Origin: Siderastrea siderea
Taxonomy: Eukaryota > Cnidaria > Anthozoa > Scleractinia > Rhizangiidae
Reading direction: 5' to 3'
DNA: 64,000 nucleotides
Assembly (NCBI GenBank): GCA_964030785.1
Contig: OZ034969.1
Coordinates: 40,319,201 to 40,383,200, forward strand
Shown: positions 27,072 to 37,104 of the stretch, in pieces
How positions within the stretch are numbered: the stretch's first letter is position 1
Layout of the letters: every line of letters starts with the position of its first letter
Translations under genes and position numbers: made by a program
The notes under the pieces: generated by a model
Told to the model about the DNA's origin: nothing
Database searches by the model: none
Seen by the model: only the letters and a program-made list of their open reading frames with translations

Positions 27072-27428
27072 ATGCCCACCAAGAGAAAAAGGGGTATCAA
27101 ACGGAAACGCCCCCAACGAGGAGGAGCCTTGGATGTGCAAAAATGGATTGCGAAAACCGGCAAAGAATTTCATTGGCCTGGTTATCAGTACATGGGCCCT
27201 GGCACCCATTTGGCTAAACGTCTGAAACGGGGGGATCCCGGCATCAATCGCTTGGACCAGATTGCTAAGCAACACGACATTGATTACAGTCGTGCCAAGA
27301 ATTTGCAAGATAAATGGAAAGCCGATACCAAGATGATCCAAGCCATTGATCGATTACCCGGCAAGAAAAACAAGACGGAACGGGTGGTCAAGAAAATCAT
27401 GCAAGCCAAGAAACGTTTAAAATTGTAA
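27072..27428 (+). CDS. Parvovirus-type phospholipase A2 domain protein
   Basis: 118 residues. Basic leader KRKRGIKRKRPQRGGAL, then the PLA2 signature: YMGPGTHL (calcium loop YxGPG), DPGINRLDQIAKQHDIDYS (catalytic HD), and a helix ending KMIQAIDR. This is the VP1-unique type PLA2 seen in parvoviruses and several Polintons, thought to aid membrane passage of the virion. The QRGG leader suggests release by the protease. Equivalent to the PLA2 part of the outer 35776-36635 gene. Confidence 0.85.
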   Translation: MPTKRKRGIKRKRPQRGGALDVQKWIAKTGKEFHWPGYQYMGPGTHLAKRLKRGDPGINRLDQIAKQHDIDYSRAKNLQDKWKADTKMIQAIDRLPGKKNKTERVVKKIMQAKKRLKL

Positions 27429-27582
27429 ATTTAATGGCAAACCGTTACATGTTGAGTAAAAAATAAAAAAATGAAAATGTCACTGTCTCATTGGTTCATG
27501 AGTTGTCTTCAAAACGTTCTACCACAATGTTCTGCCAAATACTAAGACGATTCAATGTTCTGCCAAAATACTGAGACGAGGG

Positions 27583-27795
27583 TTAAGACACCAAATCATA
27601 CATCAAATCGACGCCCTCGTTGGGTGACATGTCCTCCACATGAACGAGGTCCTCAGGGGGCACCAATGCCTCCAAATCAAAGTCCTCGACATCGTCCATG
27701 ACCTGCTCCCAATCGTCGGGTGACATGTCTTTCAATAAGTCCTCCAAAAACGAAAGGTCATCCAAGTCACATTCAGGGGGTTCCACGACTTGCAT
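27583..27795 (-). CDS. Small acidic early-type protein (activation-domain-like)
   Basis: 70 residues, about a third D/E with interspersed L, F, V (CDLDDLSFLEDLLKDM, DWEQVMDDVEDFDLEALV), like a transcription activation domain. A minus-strand TATAAAA box lies at 27956-27962, 165 nt upstream. Between them another minus frame reads LNVDSRHEKLLEAFEEFEVD and ends near GTGAGAAG, a possible splice donor, so the protein may have a 5' exon. It is divergent from PolB, with a large palindrome between. An early regulator is inference; no family recognised. Confidence 0.5.
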   Translation of the reverse strand: MQVVEPPECDLDDLSFLEDLLKDMSPDDWEQVMDDVEDFDLEALVPPEDLVHVEDMSPNEGVDLMYDLVS

Positions 27796-27972
27796 GGTCC
27801 CCGCTCTCTTCGCTTTAACTTCTCACCAAACTCCACGACACTTGGGTCGAGCACCAACTCCACCTTCGAGATCCACTTCGAATTCTTCAAAAGCCTCTAG
27901 CAGCTTCTCATGGCGAGAGTCCACGTTGAGATGACCCACCTCGAGGTGCGATCTGTTTTATAGTCTCTGGGA

Positions 27973-28061
27973 TCATTCCTCGCAATGCATCATGGCCTAT
28001 CTAGGGAGGGGGGAGGGGGGTCCCCCACCCTAGTTGGCCCACAATACGTTGCGAGGAATGA
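27973..28061. promoter_or_regulatory. 89-bp palindrome between divergent promoters; candidate origin or operator
   Basis: Outer arms TCATTCCTCGCAA and TTGCGAGGAATGA are perfect over 13 bp and continue imperfectly to GGCC. Inner arms CTAGGG and CCCTAG flank a G-run/C-run core (GGGAGGGGGGAGG then TCCCCC). It lies between the minus TATA at 27956 and the PolB TATA at 28072. Confidence 0.7.
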
Positions 28062-28112
28062 CTTTTTACCCTATAAAAGCCGAACATCCACCACCAGTGA
28101 GTTCATCTGATC

Positions 28113-29625
28113 ATGTCCTCTTACGCCAACGACACAAATTCCTCTTTGGGACCTTTGATTTGCACCGAAAACATGGCGGACAGTGACGAGGATGATTTGA
28201 TCTGCCACGAAATCCTGGATGACGATGATGATGATGAAGACTATCATCATTTGATGGACCATTTGGAACGGCAACATGCGTTTCAAACCCAACTCCTTCA
28301 ACAAAGTGGTGCAGGATTGGATACCAATGAAGAGGGTGCCTTCGACTTTGAACTCGAACCTTTTGTGAATCGGAAGAGTGATCGCATGGGGGTACAAGAA
28401 CGTCATTTCAAGACCCAGTTACGTCAAAGGGGGAACTTCATTCCAGGTCAAAATATAACCCAAGCTCTCCAAGATGGATTACGTCGAGCCGTCGATCAAG
28501 TGTTAACCACCACCCCCGACCTCCACGATCAAGATCGCCTCTACTTTACCATAGCATCCGATCGCCTGCACAATAATTTTCAGGGGTGGGGATTACGTGC
28601 AGGTGAATGGCGTCGAGACACAGAACGTGTGGAAGCTCTGTTCCAACGTTTAGCCCAAGCCCTCAACAGCAACGAACAATTTGAAATGGATGACTCCTTT
28701 CAAGTCTCCATCACTCAAGTTCATCATGCTCCTCAAGGCACCGGCAGACCCCGTCGTGGGAAACCAGGCCATCCTACCATGACCATGTTGACAACCAAGA
28801 AAACCTCGGTCATCCGCATCCAAAATGATGATGAGCTCTGTTGCGCCAGAGCCCTCGTGCTCGCCAAAGCTCGCGTGGACCAGCACCCGAAATGGGAATC
28901 GATTCGCAAAGGAAAACCACTCCAGCGAACCCTAGCTCTGGACCTCCAGAATGAAGCCAAGGTACCCCTCGGTCCTTGCAGCTATGATGCCTTAACGGCT
29001 TTCAGTCAAGCCCCATCCCTCACCGGTTACCAGATCATCCTGGTGGATGCACAGCGATCGTTCCACATCACGACGTTTGGACCCCTTTCTGACAAACAAC
29101 TGATCCTGTTGCACAACAAAGACCATTACGACGTGATCACCAAATTGCCGGGGTTTTTCGGGTCCAGTTGTGTGTGCGGATTGTTGGAAACCCTATGACC
29201 ATGCGGAAAAGCATCGATGCACCAAGACCAAGTTGTGTGGAGCCTGTCGACAGAAAGATTGTCCAGACTTTCAACATGCTTACCCACGACACCTGAAAGC
29301 CACTCAACGTTGCAAGTCCTGTCATCGGGACTTTTTCGGACCCGCGTGTTTCGAAGCCCATGCCAGCAAGACCCATGCGGGCAAACCCACCACGGACCTC
29401 CAGGCCTCCGTGTGCTCTCAACGATACCGATGCCCTGACTGTTATCAACAAAATGTGGGCTTGTCCCGCATTCAACGTCACCGTTGTTTCCACGTGGATT
29501 GCCCTTCTTGTCATCAGTACGTCCACGCCGACAAACACCGTTGTTTTATACAAAGAGCCCCCAAACCTCAAGACGAAAAGAAGAGAAAGAGGACCCGTCA
29601 AAAAGGCCCTCGCGCCAAACGAGGT

Positions 29626-29675
<50 letters not shown>

Positions 29676-32322
29676 GGAACCCCCTGCCTCCGAGGACGAG
29701 GACGAGGAAGACGTCCTACCTCCCTTACACGTCTTCTTTGATATCGAATCCATGCAACCCCACGAAGAACACATTGCCAATCTCGTCGTGGCCGAAACCG
29801 AAGACAAGGATGAACCCAAACCTTTCCCAGGTCCCACCTGTATCCGTGACTTTCTGGAATGGTTGGATACCTTGACCCTCAACGATACCCGTCAAGTCAA
29901 TGTCATCGCTCATAATTTTCAAGGGTACGATGGGTACTTTATCATCCAAGAATACTATGGGGACAACCGCATCGTCCAACAACTCCGCAACGGGTGTAAA
30001 CTCTTAGAGATCAAGCATGACCGCATCCGGTTCATTGATTCCATGAGTTTCTTCCAGATGCCCCTCTCCGCGTTTCCCAAAACCTTTGGTTTGACAGAAC
30101 TCTGCAAAGGGTATTTCCCCCACAAGTTCAACATACCCGGTGATGAGTATCAAAACTACGTGGGCATCCTCCCCTCACGCGATTACTACATGCCTGAGAG
30201 CATGTCACTCGAAGGAAGACAAGCCTTTGAAACCTGGCATCAACAACAACGCGACCAGGGTGTGGTGTTTCATTTCCAACAAGAGTTGTTGGCCTATTGC
30301 AGTTCTGATGTACGACTCCTCAAACAAGGATGTCTGACTTTCAAACGCATGTTTGAAGACTTAACAGGCTTCAATCCCTTCAATCACGTCACCATTGCCT
30401 CCGCTTGTAATCGAGATTTACGTATGAACCGGATGATCCCCAACAGTATTGCCAGCGAACCCGCTGGTCATAAGGGATGGAGAAATAACATCAACCAGTC
30501 CATCCCAGCCCTTCACTGGTTAACCTGGTGCGATCACCAACTACGTCAACGCACCCTCCAAGATCTCAACCCCGACGATCTCTTGACCAGTGCCAATCCA
30601 GACCCACAGTACATTCAACATGTCCGAAATGAAGGCGAGTATAAGATCCCCGGGACCAACTTCTTTGTGGATGGTTATTGCCCCGACACCCACACCGTCT
30701 ACGAATTTCAAGGCTGTTTCACCCACAGATGCCCTACCTGTTATCCCCATCGCCACCAAAAACATCCCCGCAACTATGATCTGACGATGCATGACCTCTA
30801 TGACGCCACCCAAGACAAAGTCCAAAAGCTTACCAACCAAGGGTACAACGTCATTCAAAGGTGGGGATGTCAATGGGACCACCTCCTAAAAACCCAACCA
30901 GAGATCGACTCCTTCGTCCGGGAACTCGACTTTATCAAACCTCTTCAACCTCGGGATGCTTTCCGTGGAGGTCGTACCAATGCCATCAAACTCTACCATC
31001 ATATTACCCCTGGCCAAAAAATTCACTACATCGATGTCACCTCCTTGTACCCGTGGGTCAACAAGAAGTCCACCTACCCCAAAGGGCATCCGAGAATCAT
31101 CTTCACCCCGGGTCACACCAACGTGCTTCAGTACTTTGGACTCATCCAATGCAAAGTCCTGCCTCCCCGTGAATTGTACCATCCCGTGCTGCCTTACCGT
31201 CATGACGACAAACTCCTGTTTCCACTCTGTGCCCGTTGTGTGGAAGAAGAAATGGACAAACCTCTTTTGGACAGATCCTATCATTGCCCTCACCCCGACG
31301 AACAACGCGCCCTCACCAGTACCTGGTGTACCCCAGAACTGTATAAAGCAGTTCAATTGGGGTACCAAGTCCAATACATCTACGAAGTCTGGCATTTTGA
31401 CGAGACCTGTGAGGGCCTCTTCGCCGATTATGTCAACACCTGGTTGAAAATCAAACAAGAAGCTAGTGGGTGGCCTGAGAACAACATGTCAGAGGAAGCC
31501 AAACAGGACTACATCCAGAAGTACTTCGAGAAGGAGGGTATTCAGTTGGAATACGACAACATCAAGAAGAACCCCGGCCTACGAACATTAGCCAAGCTCA
31601 TGCTCAACTCCATGTGGGGCAAGTTTGGACAACGCCTCAACAAGACCCAAATTCAAGCCTTTGATGATCCTCATGCCTTCCACCAGTTTTTGGACAATGA
31701 TTCCTTGGACGTCCGTCACGTGTCCGTCATTAACCACAACATGGTGGAGATCCACTACCAAAACCAAAAAGAGGACATCCGCGTCTCACCCAACCTCAAC
31801 ATTTTTGTGGCCTGCTTCACCACCTGCCACGCCCGCCTTAAATTGTATGACGCTCTGGAACGCTTAGGGGAAAGAGTCCTCTACTTTGACACCGACTCCG
31901 TCATCTACCTGGAGGAAACACCCACTCAATTCAAACCTGCCTTGGGTTCCTATCTAGGGGACTTCGCCTCCGAATTAGCTGATGATGAATACATTCAAGA
32001 ATTTGTCAGTGGAGGACCCAAGAACTATGGGTATACTACGAATAAAGGAAAAGTGGAATGCAAGGTCAGAGGCTTCCGACTCAACAGTGAAGGACACACT
32101 CAACTCAATTATGACGTCATGCGTCAGAATGTCCAAGATGAAATCCAGAAACCCCTTCCCAAACCACGGGAAATCCAAGTCACCAAAAGTAATCACATTG
32201 TCCGCAACCCAACAAACTACACCTTGCTCACTCAACCACAACATAAATGGTACAAGCTGGTGTATGACAAACGAGTCATTGATCCCCACACCTTCAAGAC
32301 CTACCCCTATGGATACCAGTAA
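28113..32322 (+). pseudogene. polB: Inner Polinton protein-primed PolB, interrupted by one frameshift near 29170
   Basis: Frame 1 (28113-29198, 361 residues) starts after TATAAAAG at 28072. It has an acidic N-terminus and NDDELCCARALVLAKA, a typical N-terminal Polinton polymerase segment. At a TG-repeat near 29170-29180 the frame shifts: the zinc-rich part (CADCWKPYDHAEKHRC and further C/H pairs) continues in the next frame to 32322. Then come an alanine run (GCC repeat), exonuclease FFDIES and HNFQGYDGYF, CSSDVRLL, polymerase motif A DVTSLYP, motif B KLMLNSMWGKFG and motif C YFDTDS. All catalytic motifs are intact, so the break may be recent, an assembly error or, less likely, programmed. 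AATAAA follows at about 32398. Confidence 0.93.
29625..29675 (+). repeat. (GCC)n microsatellite coding a poly-alanine run in PolB
   Basis: Seventeen GCC triplets in a row between a basic linker (KRTRQKGPRAKRG) and an acidic linker (EDEDEEDVL). It leaves the frame open and lies in a linker between the zinc-rich region and the exonuclease domain. Confidence 0.9.
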
Positions 32323-32413
32323 CTGAACACTCATCATAAAAGGAACCCTCATATCAAATAGGAACTCAAAGGAAACCACAGTTATTGTAAACAAACCAAT
32401 AAAACGTAATTTA

Positions 32414-32730
32414 TTCATTTTGTGTTGTTTTCGGTTACCCACGTTCCAAAAATTGGACTTTGGACTTTGAGCCCGCGTTTTCTCAGCGGTTTTACTTCCC
32501 CTTGAGCCCACGATCCATTTTTTCCTACTCGTCAGCGGTTTCCCATTCCAAACCACGTGACTTCCGGTTCCCATGAGCCCACGATCCTTTTTTTCCCACT
32601 GGTCAGCGGTTTCCCATTCTAAACCATGTGACTTCCGGTTCCAGGCACTTCCGGTTCCGGTGACATCATTGATTTGCTCTCGACCAATCAGAAGCCAGCA
32701 TTAGGACCCAGATGGGCGCAATGTACTACT
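32414..32730. repeat. Right TIR of the inner Polinton
   Basis: Reverse complement of 11917-12247 with few changes. The CRE of the left copy reads TGACATCA here, one base off. ETS-type ACTTCCGG boxes, CCAAT (GACCAATCAG) and CACGTG are kept. Confidence 0.92.
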
Positions 32731-32736
32731 TTTGTT

Positions 32737-34239
32737 AAAAAATGTTTTCATTACTTTTTTACAGTATTTTACTTCTTCTAACATATTTTCCATGAATTTG
32801 TACACAGCCTTTTCGCCTCTATATATTTGTATTGGTTTTGTATGCTTATCATCATAACAACAAATGACCTTATACCCATAACCACAGTCTGTGTGTTTTT
32901 GATAGGCTTCAGTATATGATGAATCATTATTCTGTTGACATCCTTGAATCTTCTCTGTTATAGCCTCAAAATCAGCATAGATAACAAATGGCACAGGTTG
33001 CTGCTTATGAAAATTATTGAATTTCAGTATGTTATTATCTTTAGTTGGCATATTTACTGCTTGTGTTCCATTTACTTGAATGCAATTATCTTTATGATTG
33101 TTTAATACTCTTTCAGAACTGAAACATTGCAGACAGTGCATACAAAAGTGTTTCCTCTCTTTGTGTTTTGTTTGATTGTACATGAATTTATTGAAATCCT
33201 TTATGAGAACATAATGCTTGTTTTCATCTTTCGTTACTAGTAGTAGTTCCATATGATCTTCATACTTTTCTTTGGAAACATAGATGGGATACGGTTGTTT
33301 GTCTTCATATCCGAATACGTTTATATTGATACTGTTTTGCTTCTCAATTTTGTTGAACTGCTTAATAGTTACTGGAAAATCAATGTTTGAATAATCTAAC
33401 TTTTCAACATATTGTCTATCGGCTTTTTTGATTCTTTGAGGGTTCTTGTCTTGCGGATTCAAATGTCTGATGTGACACCATCGGAAGCATTCATTATCCT
33501 CGTTTTTGATGTTGATTAATCCTTTTGCACTGTTCTGTAGTTCTTTTGACAGTTTGATATAAGATGATCCTTTCAAGGGCTTGTATTTCACTATGTTGAG
33601 GTAATGACTATCAACTGATTTAATTGTCCAACCAGATCCTTCTGATATCCATTGAGCTATCTTATTCAGTATCTGTTGTTTTGATGATTGTAATGAATCA
33701 GCGATTTCCATTTGGTTGATTATTGTTTGAGGTGTACTATTGAAATATGCTAACTTTTCAACTATTTCATCAGCTGAATTTTTTTCGAAAGTGACTTTCA
33801 ATGTTTCAACGTATTTCAAGCCTTTCATTTCATTCGATAAAGTTATTACACGATGTTCTATAGCCTTTCTCGTGTTTTGCATTTGGGCTAAGGGGTCTTT
33901 ATTGTTTTTGATGCTGATTTCATAAGACTTAGTGTAACCTTTTAAAGCTTTGTCTGTTTGTTCTATTTTGGTTCTTGGTGCTGGAACTGGTTTGTATGTT
34001 CTTGGTGCTGGAACTGGTTTGTTGTCTTGATAATCTTGAACCATCTGCTTAACACTCTTGCGAGGTGTTGGTACTGGTGGTCTTGGTTTATAAGTCCTTG
34101 GTGCTGGAACTGGTTTGGTATCATCTACCGCGATAATTTTGGGCTTCATCACAGATTGCTTCAGAAGCATATTGATTAATTGACTTTTACTCAATTTTTT
34201 GAGATCTCTCTTGTTCATATATATATGATTAGATTCCAT
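32737..34239 (-). pseudogene. polB: Outer Polinton PolB, N-terminal part (cut by the inner element)
   Basis: ATG at 34239 opens about 500 residues up to the insertion at 32730/32736. The N-terminus has proline repeats (KPVPAPRTYKP three times, PPVPTPRK), a SH3-ligand-like low-complexity stretch. A basic/aromatic region with ECFRWCHIRHLNP and CMHCLQCFSSERVLNNHKDNC (C2H2-like) follows, and then the exonuclease I motif YADFEAI. The last residues encoded above 32730 belong to the inner TIR. The polymerase continues at 11910 on the other side. With the insertion it cannot give one protein. Confidence 0.9.
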
Positions 34240-34389
34240 TATATTATATTATTACTATAGGTTTTATTTTTTAAGTGTCTTTGATTGGTGCGTTTAAAAA
34301 TAGGTAAGAATTCAAACGATCCAATTGATGGATCCTTTAAACTATACGAGATGATTTATTTTTTGCACATGTTATTATTTCCCATCAGC

Positions 34390-34701
34390 TCATTTATACA
34401 CATTATTGTAAATCAAAGGAAACATTTTTATTATATCGTCTCCATACTCTTCCCAGTAATCATCACCTTCTTCTTTTCTAATCATTGATTCTAAATTTCT
34501 GAGAAAATTTATATCATGACTTTTCTCATGCTTTTTTGTTTTCAAGTGACAAGATTTCCCAGCCAATGTGTAATTTTTACCATTTTTGCAAACGTCACAA
34601 TACCACTCTTTATTTAGCATGTACGTCGTTTTATGGTTTTTTCTTTCCTCATCGGTAAATACTTTAGGTCTGCCTCGACCTCTTTTAATATTTCTTTCCA
34701 T
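34390..34701 (-). CDS. Small AT-hook/zinc-finger DNA-binding protein
   Basis: 103 residues. KRGRGRPKVFTDEER is an AT-hook-like GRP core, then WYCDVCKNGKNYTLAGKSCH..TKKH gives a C-x2-C..H..H zinc site. Similar small proteins (GRP core plus zinc finger) are familiar to me from Polintons and large DNA viruses. A copy of the element's TCTAAC promoter motif lies at 34834-34839, about 130 nt upstream; AT-rich sequence directly precedes the ATG. It may bind the TIRs or AT-rich promoters. Confidence 0.6.
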   Translation of the reverse strand: MERNIKRGRGRPKVFTDEERKNHKTTYMLNKEWYCDVCKNGKNYTLAGKSCHLKTKKHEKSHDINFLRNLESMIRKEEGDDYWEEYGDDIIKMFPLIYNNVYK

Positions 34702-34858
34702 ATTATATATAATACTATATATATATTTTTAAATGTTTTCAAAAGGATGCGTTTAAATATAGCCAGAAACAATTATATTTTTGGCTACCAAAAGCAAAAG
34801 AGAGCATATACTGTATCAATTAATATAATATATGTTAGATAATTCTCTTTAAATCATT

Positions 34859-35806
34859 TTATATATCCTTCAAGTCCTTCATTGGAATCCAACTGTTGAA
34901 GTAATCACTATATCCCTTCCACTTAACTAAAGCTTGTTTCTTCTTATAATCCCTCCGAATGACTTTATCAATTCTGAATACCTCTTGTTTTGCTTTTAAT
35001 AATTCAGGTTCATAAAAACTCCCTTGAATGTCTTCACCTCTGAGATCCTTTAGTTTGTAAGTTATTGGATTCGTATATTGGATTTTATCAACTGTAAAAA
35101 CTTCCTCAGACCAATTTGGTGTATAGCCCTTATCAAACACATTCCGTTTATACTTACTTATTCTAACCTTATCATCTATTTTGAATTTCGGTTTAGATGA
35201 TACTTGCTCCAAATTACCATACAGATTAAAGTAAACAGTCCCTTCATTCTTCTTTTTACTGGCTTCTATGGGTGTCATTTTGATAGAGCTATGTTTAGTG
35301 TTGTTATATTGTTTCACTAATTTGGGTAGCATGTCTAAATACTGTGTATTACCTTGAACAGTAAACTGCTTCCACATCTTGGTTTTAATTGTTCTGTTCC
35401 ATCTTTCACAAACTGACGACTTTTCCTCATTCTCAGTTGAGTACAAGGTTATTTTATTCTTATCAAGTAGTTCTTTAACATGTTTGTTGTAATACTCTTT
35501 GCCTTTGTCTGTCCATAAATATTCCGGTTTTCTACCTTCTTTAAGGATTGTTTTAAAAGCATTCATAACGGTTTCACCCTTTTTATCTTTTAATGGAACG
35601 ATCCAACCATATTTACTAAACACATCTAAAACCATAAGAAGATATCTATAACCTTTATTCCATCGACTAAACTGTTGCATCTCAACAAGATCAGAGCACC
35701 ATATTTCGTCAATATGATTTACAATAACACGCCGTCGAGTAAAATTTCGTTTTATGGGTTTGTGTAATTCATCAGCTAATTCTTTTTGCCAGTTTTCTTC
35801 ACTCGA
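34859..35806 (-). CDS. int: Outer Polinton rve-family integrase with chromodomain (N-terminus uncertain)
   Basis: The first ATG in frame (35680, MQQFSRW) lies after the first catalytic Asp; the frame is open upstream to about 35806 and contains SDLVE (Asp codon at 35690-35692) but no ATG, and it overlaps the end of the PLA2 gene. The remaining catalytic residues are in WTDKGKEYY and CERWNR, again 33 residues apart. SH3-like KFKIDDKVRISK and a chromodomain (FRIDKVIRRDYKKKQALVKW) follow. The start may be non-ATG, lost, or shifted by an indel. Function as in the inner copy, to which it is clearly related. Confidence 0.85.
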   Translation of the reverse strand, partial: SSEENWQKELADELHKPIKRNFTRRRVIVNHIDEIWCSDLVEMQQFSRWNKGYRYLLMVLDVFSKYGWIVPLKDKKGETVMNAFKTILKEGRKPEYLWTDKGKEYYNKHVKELLDKNKITLYSTENEEKSSVCERWNRTIKTKMWKQFTVQGNTQYLDMLPKLVKQYNNTKHSSIKMTPIEASKKKNEGTVYFNLYGNLEQVSSKPKFKIDDKVRISKYKRNVFDKGYTPNWSEEVFTVDKIQYTNPITYKLKDLRGEDIQGSFYEPELLKAKQEVFRIDKVIRRDYKKKQALVKWKGYSDYFNSWIPMKDLKDI

Positions 35807-36635
35807 CGGCCTTTCCCGTTTTTTGTCTTCCTTTGTTTTACACCGAGACCTAGTTTCTGCTTCGTGTTAATCATATTTCTAGCCAGCCAATGTCCCCATT
35901 GTCTTTCATTGTAAGGCACACTGTCTAGAGCCTTAACCATTTTTCTATCAGCTTTATTCTTGCATTTTTTGTCATCCTTGCAAACCGAATAATCGACGTC
36001 GTGTTGCATTGCTATTGCATCCGTTTTACCAGTCGGTTTATCATATATTTTTAATATTTCACCTGTCACTGGATCGTACTCTAACTGCTTATCGAGAGGG
36101 TTGTATGGTCCTGTATATCGATGCCCAGGTAAAGTCCAGCCTGATTTTGGTTTGGGTAGCCTTCCAATGGCTTCATGGATATCTAAACTTCCACCATCCA
36201 AATCCTTTCTGTCGGTTTTATACTTTCTATTTGGTCTGATTTTGGTTGATAATTGATCAAGAGCTTGACTTCCGACATTTTGAATCATTGGATTCAACTT
36301 ATCCAGAGCATAATCGATAGCCTTTTTCTGCAGTTTTGGGTTTCTCAAGGCTTCTGATCCATAATATCTTCCCATTTCAACTGCCTTTTTTCCAAGCCAA
36401 GGAATACCGTGGTGAATCAATAAATCAGCACCAGTCGATGCTACTGTATCTAGTACGCCCGCCCCTTTCGAAGGGCCAACCCGTTTCCCGCCTGTTTAAC
36501 GAATTTCGTCTTAGTGATTCCACATTGAGAGCATTTGCATTTAAGCATAAGCCTCCCATTTTTAGCCTTTTCATATCGTTCACTCCCAGGTACACATCCT
36601 GTGACCTTTTTTTGTTTCACGCAATATGATCTCAT
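35776..36635 (-). pseudogene. DUF5679-like zinc ribbon plus PLA2 protein, frameshifted
   Basis: ATG 36635 opens MRSYCVKQKKVTGC.., with CKCSQCGITKTKF: a small zinc ribbon of the DUF5679 type. That frame ends at 36450. The next frame, open from about 36475, continues with VLDTVASTGADLLIHHG and a basic part, then DLDGGSL, and the PLA2 signature LPGHRYTGPYNP and AMQHDVDYS, ending in a lysine-rich tail. The joined order, zinc ribbon then PLA2, is one I recall from other Polintons, so a one-base indel near 36470 is likely. The ORF starting at 36420 begins with TTG and is not an independent gene. Promoter: TCTAAC at 36646-36651, 10 nt before the ATG. Confidence 0.75.
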
Positions 36636-36646
36636 ATATATATGAG

Positions 36647-37087
36647 TTAGATATTTTTAAAATACTGTTCTAAGAATTTCTCATTTTTAACCGTGTTAAA
36701 TATGTCGAAAACTTCCAACAGATCAAAATATGATTTGCCCTTATTCATCTCATTCAAAAAGTATAAACAGAAGTAACCGCATGTTGTCGTTAGTAAATTT
36801 TGTATTTGATTGTTCTGATGAAGCAATGTTAAATTCTTTTTTCTCGCATGATTGACCATTTCTTGGAAGGGAGGCAAACCAAAGCTATCAAAGTAATTGA
36901 TGACTTTGTCCTTAACATAAGCAGCCACCCAATGACTCCCTGACATATAACTCGGTTCAAGATTGTAAATGAATAGAGTCTGTCTATGATTGTGAGGAAC
37001 ATTTTCATCTCTTGACAATACATCATTAATTGGGATATTCAGATATTTACACCATTTTATTAAATCATAATTGCTTAATGGGACATT
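36647..37087 (-). CDS. Adenain-like cysteine protease of the outer Polinton
   Basis: The frame is open from beyond 37087 (NVPLSNYDLIKWCKYLN) to 36647, about 147 residues. No in-frame ATG opens it; TTG at 37018 lies too far inside. Catalytic signature: GSHWVAAYV (His), YFDSFGLP (Asp), TTTCGYFCLYFL (Cys). The 5' end overlaps the 3' end of the 37105 gene in another frame, so expression may be by frameshift or reinitiation, or the start has decayed. Confidence 0.85.
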   Translation of the reverse strand, partial: NVPLSNYDLIKWCKYLNIPINDVLSRDENVPHNHRQTLFIYNLEPSYMSGSHWVAAYVKDKVINYFDSFGLPPFQEMVNHARKKNLTLLHQNNQIQNLLTTTCGYFCLYFLNEMNKGKSYFDLLEVFDIFNTVKNEKFLEQYFKNI

Positions 37088-37104
37088 CTTATGGAATTTT
37101 GGTT

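Larger units (their letters stand above)
11917..32730. mobile_element. Inner Polinton (Maverick), 20.8 kb, inserted in the outer PolB gene
   Basis: Both ends start AGTAGTACATTGCG in inverted orientation and are flanked by the 6-bp duplication TTTGTT (11911-11916 and 32731-32736). TIRs are about 320 bp. Contents in order: a 2-kb non-coding segment, penton-like gene, SLOG-like gene (minus), GRF zinc finger, small ORF, integrase, two more penton-like genes, small basic proteins, capsid, protease, tRNA-like gene, ATPase, frameshifted ORF, SLATT-like protein, four small proteins, PLA2, acidic ORF (minus) and PolB. It is visibly more GC-rich than the outer element, and most genes are open, so it is younger. 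The capsid type resembles the adintovirus/metazoan Maverick hexon family. Confidence 0.95.

Noticed and set aside
29360..29875. Proline-run frames over the GCC repeat
   Set aside because: Other-frame readings of the alanine run in PolB.
30886..31458. 190-codon minus frame opposite PolB
   Set aside because: Antisense of the polymerase domain; no start context or family pattern.
31975..32574. 199-codon minus frame crossing from the right TIR into PolB
   Set aside because: It begins in the TIR and runs antisense to the PolB end; coincidental.
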